Below, one piece after another: positions 6,611 through 14,728 of a stretch of DNA of 23,168 nucleotides. Location: positions 1 to 23,168 of the forward strand of contig JAFGKV010000121.1 in NCBI GenBank assembly GCA_016928395.1. The letters run 5' to 3'. Under the pieces are notes generated by a model that worked only from the letters and a program-made list of their open reading frames with translations, was not told the origin of the DNA and ran no database searches. Source of the DNA: Candidatus Fermentibacterota bacterium (GTDB taxonomy: Bacteria > JAFGKV01). Position 1 is the first letter of the stretch. Each line of letters starts with the position of its first letter. The translations under genes and the position numbers were made by a program.

Positions 6611-8404
6611 ATGGATAGGTTTCGCACCCACTGTCTGGTTTGCACGGGGACCGGTTGTGTCTCCAACGGCGCCTTTGAGGTCAAGCGCGCGCTGGAAGAG
6701 GAACTGAAACGCCGAGGCCTGGAGCATGAGGTGCAGGTGGTAGGCACTGGCTGCAACGGGTTCTGCGAGCGGGGTCCCGTCATGCTGGTCCAGCCCGAAG
6801 GCGTGTTCTACCAGCAGCTTCGAGTGGAGGATGTTCCCAATTTGGTGGAGGAGCACTTCCTCAAGGGGCGGCCGGTCAATGACCTGATGTATGCCCCCAC
6901 CAAGAAAGACGAAACCGTGCCGCTGATGCGCGACATCGGTTTCTTCAAGGACCAGGTGCTGGTCGCCCTGCGCAACCGGGGCCGTATCGATCCCGAGGTC
7001 ATCGAGGATTATGTCGGGCATGATGGGTACGCCGCTCTGGAGAAGGTGCTGACGGAGATGACTCCTGAGGATGTGCTGGGCGAAATGAAGAAGTCGGGGC
7101 TTCGCGGCCGGGGGGGCGCGGGGTTTCCCACAGGCCTGAAATGGGAGTTTTGCCGGCGGGCCACCGGGCACCCCAAGTACATAATCTGCAACGGTGACGA
7201 AGGTGACCCGGGGGCCTTCATGGATCGTTCGATCCTTGAGGCTGATCCTCACTCCGTGCTGGAAGGCATGGCCATCGGGGCCTACGCCATAGGGGCGGAG
7301 CACGGAATCCTCTATGTCCGTGACGAATACCCCCTGGCTATCAAGCGGGTTGAGATCGCCATTGGGCAAGCTCGCAACCTGGGGCTTCTGGGTTCGGATA
7401 TCCTGGGCACGGGATTCAGCTTCGACGCCCGGGTTGTCCGCGGCGGCGGCGCGTTTGTGTGCGGCGAGGAAACCGCGCTCATGGCCTCCATCGAGGGGAG
7501 AGAAGGCCGGCCGCGATTCCGGCCGCCGTTCCCCGCGGAGAAGGGAGTCTGGGGAAAACCCACCAACATCAACAATGTGGAGACCTGGGCCAATGTAGCG
7601 CCCATCATCTCCCGGGGCGCCGAGTGGTTTGCCTCGATGGGCACCGAGACCAGCAAGGGGACCAAGATCTTCTCGCTGGTGGGCACGGTGAACAACTCAG
7701 GCCTCGTCGAAGTTCCCATGGGAATCACAATACGCAAGATCGTGTTCGACATCGGCGGCGGCATCCCGGGAGGCAGGGCCTTCAAGGCCGTGCAGATCGG
7801 CGGCCCCTCGGGCGGCTGTATTCCTGCCGAGCTGCAGGACACCATCATCGACTACGAATCGCTGGCGCGTACCGGGGCCATCATGGGTTCCGGCGGGCTG
7901 GTGGTGATGGATGAGCGGACCTGTATGGTCGACGTGGCACGCTACTTCCTGGAGTTCACCCAGAGCGAATCATGCGGGAAATGCACGTTCTGCCGGATCG
8001 GCACCAAGAGGATGATGGAAGTACTCACCAGGATATGCGAGGGCAAGGGAGAGCCCAGCGACATTGCGCTGCTGGAAGACCTGGCGGTCAGGATTCGCGA
8101 CTCCAGCCTCTGCGCGCTGGGCCAGACCGCGCCCAATCCGGTCTTGACCACGCTCAAGTATTTCCGGCACGAGTATGACGCCCACATACAGGAGAAGCGA
8201 TGCCCGTCCCATGTGTGTGCCGCGCTGCTCGTGTACGGAATCGATCCGGACAAGTGCACCGGGTGCACCCTGTGCGCACGGGTCTGCCCCGTGAATGCCA
8301 TCACGGGTGAACGAAAACAGGTGCACACCATCAATCAGGCACTCTGCATCAAGTGCGGGCAGTGCTATACCGCCTGCCGTTTCGATGCAATCACCAGGGA
8401 GTAG
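6611..8404 (+). CDS. NuoF/HydB/HndC-like FMN and Fe-S NAD(P)H subunit
   Basis: This 597-residue protein has the HydB/HndC layout. Residues 5-85 are a thioredoxin-like [2Fe-2S] domain (C11, C16, C48, C52). Residues 110-445 are the NuoF FMN/NAD(H) domain, with GLRGRGGAGFPTGLKW (163-178), CNGDEGDPGAF (193-203) and FVCGEETAL (282-290). The NuoF [4Fe-4S] site is C455, C458, C461 and C501. Two ferredoxin-like [4Fe-4S] sites follow (C549, C552, C555, C559 and C579, C582, C585, C589). The C-terminal ferredoxin extension separates bifurcating HydB-type proteins from respiratory NuoF, so ferredoxin-linked NAD(P)H chemistry is likely. ATG 6611 is preferred over TTG 6575 because GAGGGGG precedes it and homology begins at MDRFRTHCLVC. 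A 22-codon frame at 6550-6618 overlaps this start and is probably spurious. The large fusion gene follows after 22 bases. Confidence 0.95.
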   Translation: MDRFRTHCLVCTGTGCVSNGAFEVKRALEEELKRRGLEHEVQVVGTGCNGFCERGPVMLVQPEGVFYQQLRVEDVPNLVEEHFLKGRPVNDLMYAPTKKDETVPLMRDIGFFKDQVLVALRNRGRIDPEVIEDYVGHDGYAALEKVLTEMTPEDVLGEMKKSGLRGRGGAGFPTGLKWEFCRRATGHPKYIICNGDEGDPGAFMDRSILEADPHSVLEGMAIGAYAIGAEHGILYVRDEYPLAIKRVEIAIGQARNLGLLGSDILGTGFSFDARVVRGGGAFVCGEETALMASIEGREGRPRFRPPFPAEKGVWGKPTNINNVETWANVAPIISRGAEWFASMGTETSKGTKIFSLVGTVNNSGLVEVPMGITIRKIVFDIGGGIPGGRAFKAVQIGGPSGGCIPAELQDTIIDYESLARTGAIMGSGGLVVMDERTCMVDVARYFLEFTQSESCGKCTFCRIGTKRMMEVLTRICEGKGEPSDIALLEDLAVRIRDSSLCALGQTAPNPVLTTLKYFRHEYDAHIQEKRCPSHVCAALLVYGIDPDKCTGCTLCARVCPVNAITGERKQVHTINQALCIKCGQCYTACRFDAITRE

Positions 8405-8426
8405 GGCGGTGAGTGGAGAGAAAACC

Positions 8427-11400
8427 ATGACGAAGGTGACGGTCTCGATCGACGGCGCTGCGGTGGAAGCCTTTTCCCATGAGACCATTCTGGAGGCGGC
8501 CCGCCGCAGCGGCAGCGCCGATATCCCGACGCTCTGCCACAGCCCGCTGCTTCCGCCTTACGGCTCGTGTTTCGTGTGCGTGGTGGAGGTCGAAGGCGCC
8601 CGAACCCTCCAGCCGGCCTGTGCAACCCGGGTTCGGGAGGGTATGGTCATCCACACCGCCACCGACCGGGTTCGTCAGACCCGCACAATGGCGCTGGATC
8701 TCTTGCTCTCCGCCCATTGGGCCGACTGCATCGGGCCCTGCCAGATGGCCTGCCCCGCCGGGGTCGATGCCCAGGGGTATCTGGCCCTGGCCAGAGAGGG
8801 GAAGTATGCCGAGGCCGTGGAACTCATCAAACGGGTGAACCCGTTGCCTATCGTGTGCGGCAGGGTGTGCGTGCGTGCCTGCGAGGTCGCCTGCGAGCGG
8901 CAGAAGGTGGACGAGCCTGTCGGCATCAACTTCGTGAAGCGCTACGCCGCGGAACTGGAACGGGGCGAGGTCTACGTGCCGCGCCCCAAGCCGCCCATAG
9001 GGAAACGGGTGGCCATCGTCGGCAGCGGTCCCTCCGGCCTCACCTGCGCCTATTATCTGGCCTTGGAAGGCGTCGGGTGCACCATCTACGAGGCCTGGCC
9101 CAAGCCGGGAGGCATGCTGCGCTACGGTATTCCGGAGTATCGCCTTCCTAAACACCTGCTGGATCTGGAGATCGGCACCATCACGCGTCTGGGCGTCGAC
9201 ATCCAGACGGGCGTACGCCTGGGCAAGGATGTCACCTTGGACAGCCTGCGGCGAGACCACGACGCAGTCTTCGTGGCGGTCGGCGCGCCGGTGGGCCAGC
9301 GAATGCGGGTCGACGGCGAAGACACCACCCAAGGCGTGCTTTCGGGGCTTGACTTCCTGACCAGGATCCTGCTGGGCACTCCTCTGCAGGTGCATGGCCG
9401 GGTCGTCGTGGTCGGCGGCGGCAATACGGCCATCGATGCCGCCCGGACCGCCTTCCGCCTGGGGGCCGACGAGGTGATCATCCTGTACCGGCGTACCCGC
9501 AAGGAGATGCCGGCGGACGCGGTGGAAATCCACGCCGCGGAGGACGAGGGGGTTGAGCTGCAGCTTCTGGCGGCGCCTGTCGGCATCGTGTCCGAAGACG
9601 GCACGCTGAAGGGTATCAACGCCTTGCGCATGGAACTGGGCGAGCCGGACGCCAGCGGGCGGCGGCGCCCGGTCCCCATTCCGGGCAGCGAATACTTCAT
9701 CCCCTGTGACTTCGTGTTCGGCGCTATCGGCCAGGCCACGGATTTGTCGTGGGCCCGCGGGCCGGATGACAGCTCAGGCGAACTTGCCCGTACGAAGTGG
9801 GACACTGTGGTGGTGAATGATCGAACCTTGGAAACGAACATCCCGGGCGTGTTCTCCGGCGGCGATGTGGTGACGGGCCCCAGCGTGGCCATCGAAGCCA
9901 TCAGCCACGGCCGCCGCGCGGCAGCGGCCATGGTGGCATATTTGACGACCGGCACGGCCGAGGCCGCGCCCAAACCGTTCTACAGCACGAAAGAGCGCCT
10001 TGGTCCGGCCACACCCGAAGACCTGGCCTATGTGCCCAAGGCGCCGCGAAGCGTCATGCCGGAAGCCGACGCCCAGACCAGAAAGCGTTCCTGGGACGAA
10101 ACGGAGCTGGGACTGGAGCACGCCGCGGTCCGGCAGGAAACTGAACGCTGCCTGGTATGCGGCTGCCTCGATTTCGGCGACTGCGACCTCCAGCGCCTGG
10201 CCACCGAGTATGGCGCAGATCCCACGCGGCTCAAAGGCGAAGTGGTACGGCACCGGCCTGATGAGAGCCACCCGTTCATCACATTGGACAACAACAAGTG
10301 CATCCTCTGCGGCAAATGCGTCGCCATCTGCCGCGACCTGGTTGGTCCGGCGGCTCTGGGCTTCGTGAGCCGGGGCTTCGTGACCTCGGTGCGACCCACG
10401 CTGGAGGTGCCGCTGGCGGAATCTCCCTGCATCGGGTGTGGTAACTGCATCGACTCCTGTCCTACCGGGGCTCTGATGGACGGCGTGCGGTATCGCAAGC
10501 TCCGGGAGTGGAGGGTGGCGTATCACGTCACCACATGCGCCCATTGCGCCGTGGGGTGCCCCCTGCGATTCGCCACGGTGGCCCCGGGGCTGTTCTGGGT
10601 GCAGACACCCCAGGAGATTGGCGAGCCCTCGCGGTCGTTCCTCTGCCAGAACGGCCGGTACGGGCACCGCTACCTGAGTGCACCACAAAGGCTGAATGGG
10701 CCGCTCATCCGGGAGAACGGGGCTTTGCGCCCGGCTTCCTGGGATGAGGCCCTGGAACGTGCCGCCTCGATTCTCAGAGAATCATCCGCCAATGAAAACG
10801 CCACTGCGGTCATCGGCAGTGGGACCTTGACCTTGGAAGAGGCTTTCCTGCTCCAACGGATCGGGCGGCGCTCTCTGGCGACCGCCCATGTGGGGACAGG
10901 CGGCCAACTGACGGGCATCGCCAGCGACCGGGCCCTGGACGGGCTTGTCGGCTTCACGGGATCCACGGTACCCGTGGCGGCTCTGGATCAGGCCGACCTG
11001 GTATTCGTCGTGGGCACCGATCCCGCGTCGGTTGCGCCTGTAGTCGATTTCCGCCTGCATCAGGCATTACTCCGGGGCGCCACCGTGGTGCATATCGGCC
11101 CCTCCACTTTGGGTGCGGGCTCCCGGGCCGCGGTATGCGTGCCCACGGAGAACCCCGCTCCAGTGGCCCTCGCCCTGCTCCGAAGGCTGGCCATGGAAGG
11201 TGGGTTTGACCGCAGTTTCCTGCGCGAACGCTGCGCAGGCGTCGATCGGCTGGAATACCACCTGAAGAACCTCTCCGAAGAGGAGTTGCTCGAAGCCGGC
11301 GGGGTGGACTTGGAGACTCTGGCTTCGATTGCGAAGGTTGTGACCTCCGCGTCCGCTCACGTGGTGGGAATCGCGGGTGGCGGCGCAGGAGACGAGGCTT

Positions 11401-12134
11401 CGCTGAGGACTCTGGCCTTGCTGCTCTTGTGCATGGGCAAGATGGGTGTCGAGGGTTCGGGGCTTCTGGTACTCCGGGCGGATGCGAATGACCAGGGCAT
11501 GCCCGCCGTCGGGTTGCATCCTGAGTTTCTCCCCGGGCGCGTGGCCGCGCCGGACGGATCCGTGATTGCCATGCGTTCGGCCCTGGCCGGCTCCGTGAAG
11601 GCCGCCGTGGTCGTGGCTGAGGACCCACTGGCCACACCCGAGGGAACAGCGCTGCTGGCCGGCGTCGCCGATCTTGTGGTGCTGGATGCCTTTGCCACCG
11701 CCACTACCGCGGAGGCGAAGGTTGTGCTTCCGATCTCGGCTCCCGCCGAGACCACCGGCCGATTCTTCAACCTTGAGAGGCGGATCGCCCCTCTTGCCAA
11801 GTACGCAGAGCCACCAGCGGGCAAAGAGAGTTGGGAGGTCCTGGCGGCGCTGGAAGCGCGGCTTGCCGGATCAGCGCCTTTCTCCACGTTGGCAAAACTG
11901 TCACGCGCGGTAGACGGCATCCTAGGCGGCGCGGGCGGAGGCACGGGTGAGGTGCCCGAACCATTGTTCCTCCGCCGATTTCTTACGGCCAGCGGGCTTG
12001 CGGAACTGGGCAAGCCCGATGTGCTGGCTGGGGTGACGGTCAAGATTGAGCGGGGGCGTACGATGGGGTCCATCGGGCGCTGGGTGCATTCCTATCTAGT
12101 CGAAGCTCGTCCCAGCGCCGGCGTCTCGGAGTAG
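8427..12134 (+). CDS. NuoG-like protein with inserted GltD-like FAD/NAD(P) module
   Basis: This 1235-residue soluble multi-cofactor protein is built in order as follows. A NuoG-type [2Fe-2S] domain comes first (C37, C48, C51, C65). A GltD/Nfn-type module follows, with cysteine sets C101/C105/C109 and C144/C148/C152/C156, FAD motif VAIVGSGPSG (195-204), NAD(P) motif VVVVGGGNTA (326-335) and flavin-end motif FSGGDVVTGP (476-485). Next come CLVCGC...C586DLQRLA, and two [4Fe-4S] sites (C625-C635 and C668-C678). A molybdopterin-oxidoreductase-type [4Fe-4S] site (C704, C707, C711, C740) leads into a short NuoG-like domain to the end. No Cys or Sec occupies the molybdenum-ligand region and the dinucleotide-binding tail is absent, so formate dehydrogenase activity is unlikely. 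ATG 8427 has GGAGAG 6 bases upstream. It replaces the hydrogenase subunit expected at this operon position; I infer an electron-bifurcating or transhydrogenase role. Confidence 0.9.
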   Translation: MTKVTVSIDGAAVEAFSHETILEAARRSGSADIPTLCHSPLLPPYGSCFVCVVEVEGARTLQPACATRVREGMVIHTATDRVRQTRTMALDLLLSAHWADCIGPCQMACPAGVDAQGYLALAREGKYAEAVELIKRVNPLPIVCGRVCVRACEVACERQKVDEPVGINFVKRYAAELERGEVYVPRPKPPIGKRVAIVGSGPSGLTCAYYLALEGVGCTIYEAWPKPGGMLRYGIPEYRLPKHLLDLEIGTITRLGVDIQTGVRLGKDVTLDSLRRDHDAVFVAVGAPVGQRMRVDGEDTTQGVLSGLDFLTRILLGTPLQVHGRVVVVGGGNTAIDAARTAFRLGADEVIILYRRTRKEMPADAVEIHAAEDEGVELQLLAAPVGIVSEDGTLKGINALRMELGEPDASGRRRPVPIPGSEYFIPCDFVFGAIGQATDLSWARGPDDSSGELARTKWDTVVVNDRTLETNIPGVFSGGDVVTGPSVAIEAISHGRRAAAAMVAYLTTGTAEAAPKPFYSTKERLGPATPEDLAYVPKAPRSVMPEADAQTRKRSWDETELGLEHAAVRQETERCLVCGCLDFGDCDLQRLATEYGADPTRLKGEVVRHRPDESHPFITLDNNKCILCGKCVAICRDLVGPAALGFVSRGFVTSVRPTLEVPLAESPCIGCGNCIDSCPTGALMDGVRYRKLREWRVAYHVTTCAHCAVGCPLRFATVAPGLFWVQTPQEIGEPSRSFLCQNGRYGHRYLSAPQRLNGPLIRENGALRPASWDEALERAASILRESSANENATAVIGSGTLTLEEAFLLQRIGRRSLATAHVGTGGQLTGIASDRALDGLVGFTGSTVPVAALDQADLVFVVGTDPASVAPVVDFRLHQALLRGATVVHIGPSTLGAGSRAAVCVPTENPAPVALALLRRLAMEGGFDRSFLRERCAGVDRLEYHLKNLSEEELLEAGGVDLETLASIAKVVTSASAHVVGIAGGGAGDEASLRTLALLLLCMGKMGVEGSGLLVLRADANDQGMPAVGLHPEFLPGRVAAPDGSVIAMRSALAGSVKAAVVVAEDPLATPEGTALLAGVADLVVLDAFATATTAEAKVVLPISAPAETTGRFFNLERRIAPLAKYAEPPAGKESWEVLAALEARLAGSAPFSTLAKLSRAVDGILGGAGGGTGEVPEPLFLRRFLTASGLAELGKPDVLAGVTVKIERGRTMGSIGRWVHSYLVEARPSAGVSE

Positions 12135-12172
12135 AACGCAGCGGACGGACTCCAGGCGAATCGTTGGGTGGG

Positions 12173-12212
12173 GGGCCTTCAGGCCCGACGGGCTCCCGGA
12201 CACGGCCGGGAG
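12173..12212 (+). terminator. Tandem stem-loops after the redox cluster
   Basis: Two perfect inverted repeats lie 39-78 bases beyond the stop: GGGCC-TTCA-GGCCC (12173-12186) and CTCCCGG-ACACGG-CCGGGAG (12193-12212). There is no T-run after either, so these are not textbook intrinsic terminators. They may protect the 3' end or act with Rho. Confidence 0.4.
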
Positions 12213-12284
12213 ACGGGCATGAGCAGAGAGTTGCGCAGGGTAGGGGAGGAGCCTGGTCCACTCCCGACTCTCATTGCCCCGCGC

Positions 12285-12312
12285 TTGACAGTGAGAGGTA
12301 ACGCGCTATCGT
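12285..12312 (+). promoter_or_regulatory. Sigma70-like promoter for the folB-lytR_C operon
   Basis: A perfect -35 box TTGACA (12285-12290) is followed after 16 bases by TATCGT (12307-12312), four of six matches to the -10 consensus. The predicted transcription start is near 12319, about 65 bases before folB, in a gap that otherwise holds no gene. Confidence 0.65.
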
Positions 12313-12329
12313 GATCAGTCTTACTGATC
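12313..12329. promoter_or_regulatory. Palindrome at the predicted transcription start (candidate operator)
   Basis: The perfect inverted repeat GATCAGT-CTT-ACTGATC begins directly after the -10 box and covers the expected +1. Position and symmetry suit a dimeric repressor site. As RNA it would be a 7-bp hairpin with a 3-base loop at the very 5' end of the transcript, so an mRNA-stability role is the alternative. No regulator gene is adjacent. Confidence 0.5.
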
Positions 12330-12386
12330 GAGGACTTGTGGGGCAGTGAGGCCCCATGCACCACTTCCTTACTACAGGCGATGAAC

Positions 12387-12755
12387 ATGGACAGAATCAC
12401 CTTGAAGAATATGATCTTCTATGGCTCACACGGTGTGTCACCTGCCGAGCGCGAACTGGGTCAACGATTCGAGATTGATCTCTGCATGTTCGCCGATCTT
12501 AGTCGTGGGGCAGCCAGCGACAAGCTTCACAACACCATCGACTACGGCAAAGCCTACGCGGTGGTGGAGCACATCGTCACCCATCGAGTCTTCAACCTCC
12601 TGGAAACGCTGGCTCATGTCATCGCCCAGGAGATCCTGGCGGGATTTCCCGTCGAGCAGGTTGATGTCGTGGTTCGCAAACCCCGGGTTCCGATTCGGGG
12701 GACCCTGGATCTCGTCGAGGTTGCGGTATCCCGCAGCCGGGCTGGTGCTCCTTGA
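12387..12755 (+). CDS. folB: Dihydroneopterin aldolase
   Basis: This 122-residue protein is of standard length for FolB, which converts 7,8-dihydroneopterin to 6-hydroxymethyl-7,8-dihydropterin plus glycolaldehyde in folate synthesis. It shows FYGSHGVSPAERELGQRF (11-28) with the substrate-site Glu, TIDYGKAY (50-57), the conserved LLETLA (71-76) and the active-site lysine in VRKPRVPI (96-103, K98). The start MDRITLKNM at 12387 is favoured over ATG 12381 because AGG lies 8 bases upstream and most homologues begin this way. It is the first gene of the operon, behind a TTGACA promoter, and overlaps folK by TTGA, fitting consecutive folate steps. Confidence 0.94.
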   Translation: MDRITLKNMIFYGSHGVSPAERELGQRFEIDLCMFADLSRGAASDKLHNTIDYGKAYAVVEHIVTHRVFNLLETLAHVIAQEILAGFPVEQVDVVVRKPRVPIRGTLDLVEVAVSRSRAGAP

Positions 12756-13255
12756 TTTCCAATCGACGTGCCTTCATTGGACTAGGGGGTAACGAAGGCG
12801 ACCGGCCCACGATCCTGCGCCATGCGATGCGGTCTCTGGATCGGCTCTCGCCCGGGCTTCGGTGTTCGCCAGTGTTTGAGAGCCACCCATTGGGCAGGCA
12901 ACGCCAGCCGAATTTCCTCAACGCCGTGGTTGAGATGTGGTGGAAAGGGTCGGCCTACAGCCTGCTTACGGCGCTGCAGGCCATCGAACGAAGGTTGGGG
13001 CGCCGCCGGATGGTCCGCTGGAGTTCTCGTCCCGTGGATCTTGACCTACTCCTGCTGGACGGCCATATCTGTTGTGATGGGAGCCTGACCATCCCGCATC
13101 CGTCCATTGCCAGGCGGCCCTTCGTGTTGAGGCCGCTGCTCTCCCTTGATTCACGGGTACGCTCACCGGTCACAGGCCGGCGCTATGCCCGCTATCTGTG
13201 CCTGGTTCCGTCGAGAGGCATGCGCCGTCTGGATACGAGCGGTTGGACATCATAG
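12752..13255 (+). CDS. folK: 6-hydroxymethyl-7,8-dihydropterin pyrophosphokinase
   Basis: This 167-residue protein transfers pyrophosphate from ATP to hydroxymethyl-dihydropterin, the step after FolB. It has the HPPK start AFIGLGGNEGD (7-17), VFESHPLG (41-48), NFLNAVVEM (54-62) and the signature RWSSRPVDLDLLLLDG (89-104) with metal-binding D96 and D98. It then has IPHPSIARRPFVLRPL (114-129). The start is TTG 12752, overlapping the folB stop; no ATG lies before the conserved motif. The arginine-rich C-terminus beyond the PHP motif is slightly longer than usual. Dihydropteroate synthase (folP) is not in the window. Confidence 0.95.
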   Translation: MISNRRAFIGLGGNEGDRPTILRHAMRSLDRLSPGLRCSPVFESHPLGRQRQPNFLNAVVEMWWKGSAYSLLTALQAIERRLGRRRMVRWSSRPVDLDLLLLDGHICCDGSLTIPHPSIARRPFVLRPLLSLDSRVRSPVTGRRYARYLCLVPSRGMRRLDTSGWTS

Positions 13256-13268
13256 CCGAGGGATACTA

Positions 13269-13925
13269 GTGGTTGCAGACAAACACTACATCGCGGTCGA
13301 AGGAGTGATCGGCGTGGGCAAGACCTGCCTCGTTCGTCGCCTTGCCACGCGTCTCGACGCCCGGGTAATCCTCGAGCAGGTCGAGGAGAATCCCTTTCTT
13401 CCATTCTTCTATCGAGACCCTGAGCGGTACGCCTTCCAAGTGCAAGTGTTCTTCCTTCTGAGCCGATTCAAGCAGCAGCAGCAAATCGGTCAGGCCGATA
13501 TGTTCATGGACACTGTGGTGAGTGACTACATGTTTGCCAAGGACAAGATCTTCGCCAGGTTGAATCTCGACGATCAGGAGCTTGTCCTCTACGAGCGAAT
13601 CGCCGAGGTGCTGGAGAAATCTGCGGCACAGCCCGATCTGGTCGTCTATCTCCAAGCGAGAACGGATGTCATCATGCAGCGCATCAAGGAGCGGGGTCGC
13701 TCCTTTGAGAAGCGAATCAGCCGGGACTATATCGAGGCTCTGAACGAGGCATACAATCGGTTTTTCTTCACCTACACCATCTCTCCGGTGCTGGTGGTGG
13801 ACACCAACCATGTTGACTTCCGCTCCGATGATGAGGAGCTTGAGAGGCTCGTAGACAAGATGGCGCTGGCCCAGGCGGGCACGCAGATCTGGATACCGGG
13901 TACCGAATCGGAGGATGGGTTGTGA
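13269..13925 (+). CDS. Deoxynucleoside kinase (dGK/dAK family)
   Basis: This 218-residue protein phosphorylates deoxynucleosides for salvage. It has P-loop GVIGVGKT (12-19), substrate-site EENPFLPFFYRDPERYAFQ (39-57), TVVSDYMFAKDKIFA (82-96) in place of the usual SDY segment, and arginine-rich lid RIKERGRSFEKRI (138-150) followed by DYIEALNEAYNRFF. Length and motifs match bacterial deoxyguanosine/deoxyadenosine kinases; which base is preferred cannot be read from sequence. The start is GTG 13269 with GAGGG 6 bases upstream, 13 bases after folK. It overlaps panB by GTGA. A folK-dnk-panB order recurs in several deep bacterial lineages, as far as I recall, and need not imply a shared pathway. 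Confidence 0.93.
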   Translation: MVADKHYIAVEGVIGVGKTCLVRRLATRLDARVILEQVEENPFLPFFYRDPERYAFQVQVFFLLSRFKQQQQIGQADMFMDTVVSDYMFAKDKIFARLNLDDQELVLYERIAEVLEKSAAQPDLVVYLQARTDVIMQRIKERGRSFEKRISRDYIEALNEAYNRFFFTYTISPVLVVDTNHVDFRSDDEELERLVDKMALAQAGTQIWIPGTESEDGL

Positions 13926-14725
13926 GCGAACGGGTCACGCCGGCGCTTCTTGGCAAATGGAAGAGCGAGGGCCACCGGATCACGGCCTTGACCGCATACG
14001 ATTACCCTCTTGCGTGTGTCCTTGACAGCGCGGGAATCGATGTGGTTCTGGTGGGCGATTCCGTGGGCACGGCGGTGCTCGGGCTTCCCGATACGGTCGG
14101 GGTCACCATGGACGCCATGATCCATCACAGCCGTGCCGTGGCCCGGGGGGTGACTCGTGCGCTGCTGGTCGGCGATATGCCGTTTCTCTCGTACCATCTT
14201 TCGGCGAGTCAGGCACTGGAGAATGCCGCACGGTTTCTCCAGGAAGGAGGGTGCCAGGCAGTGAAGCTGGAGGGCTTTTACCCCCAGTTGGTAGAGACCT
14301 TGGTTGATGTCGGGATTCCTGTCATGGGGCACCTTGGTCTCCTACCGCAGCGGGTACGGCTCACCGGTTCGTACCGAGTTGCCGGCCGAAGCGCGGATGA
14401 GAGGACGACGTTGTTTGAACAGGCTCAGGCCCTGGAACGAGCCGGGTGCTTCGCCATGGTGCTTGAATGTGTGATACCCGAGCCGGCGGGAGAGATCACC
14501 CGGGCTCTGGCGATTCCGACCATCGGGATCGGTTCCGGCCCGCACTGCGACGGGCAGATTCTCGTCACCCACGACATGCTTGGCCTTAACCGTGGTCGCG
14601 TACCGCGGTTCGTGCGCCGTTATGCCGATTTGGATGAGACGATCCGGCGCGCCGTTGGGGCCTATGCTGATGATGTGCGGGAGGGGCGATTCCCCGTCTC
14701 GCACGAAACCTACTCCGAGGAGTGA
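13922..14725 (+). CDS. panB: 3-methyl-2-oxobutanoate hydroxymethyltransferase
   Basis: This 267-residue protein catalyses the first committed step of pantothenate synthesis: hydroxymethyl transfer from methylene-tetrahydrofolate to 2-oxoisovalerate. Metal- and substrate-site motifs are intact: TALTAYDYP (21-29), LVGDSVG (43-49, D46), VGDMPFLSY (83-91, D85), AVKLEG (113-118), VMGHLGLLPQ (134-143), the catalytic LECVIPE (181-187, E182) and IGIGSGPHCDGQILV (201-215). Length is normal. The start is GTG 13922, overlapping the kinase stop. The folate cofactor requirement gives a plausible reason for co-transcription with folB and folK (inference). panC follows after 3 bases. Confidence 0.97.
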   Translation: MSERVTPALLGKWKSEGHRITALTAYDYPLACVLDSAGIDVVLVGDSVGTAVLGLPDTVGVTMDAMIHHSRAVARGVTRALLVGDMPFLSYHLSASQALENAARFLQEGGCQAVKLEGFYPQLVETLVDVGIPVMGHLGLLPQRVRLTGSYRVAGRSADERTTLFEQAQALERAGCFAMVLECVIPEPAGEITRALAIPTIGIGSGPHCDGQILVTHDMLGLNRGRVPRFVRRYADLDETIRRAVGAYADDVREGRFPVSHETYSEE

Positions 14726-14728
14726 TAG

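Noticed and set aside
6550-6618. 22-codon leader frame before the HydB-like gene
   Set aside because: It overlaps the real start, lacks its own ribosome site and has no recognisable character.
8427-12134. Formate dehydrogenase alpha subunit
   Set aside because: No Cys or Sec at the metal-ligand position, no dinucleotide-binding C-terminal domain, and a NuoG-like ending; the molybdopterin-type motif alone does not support the activity.
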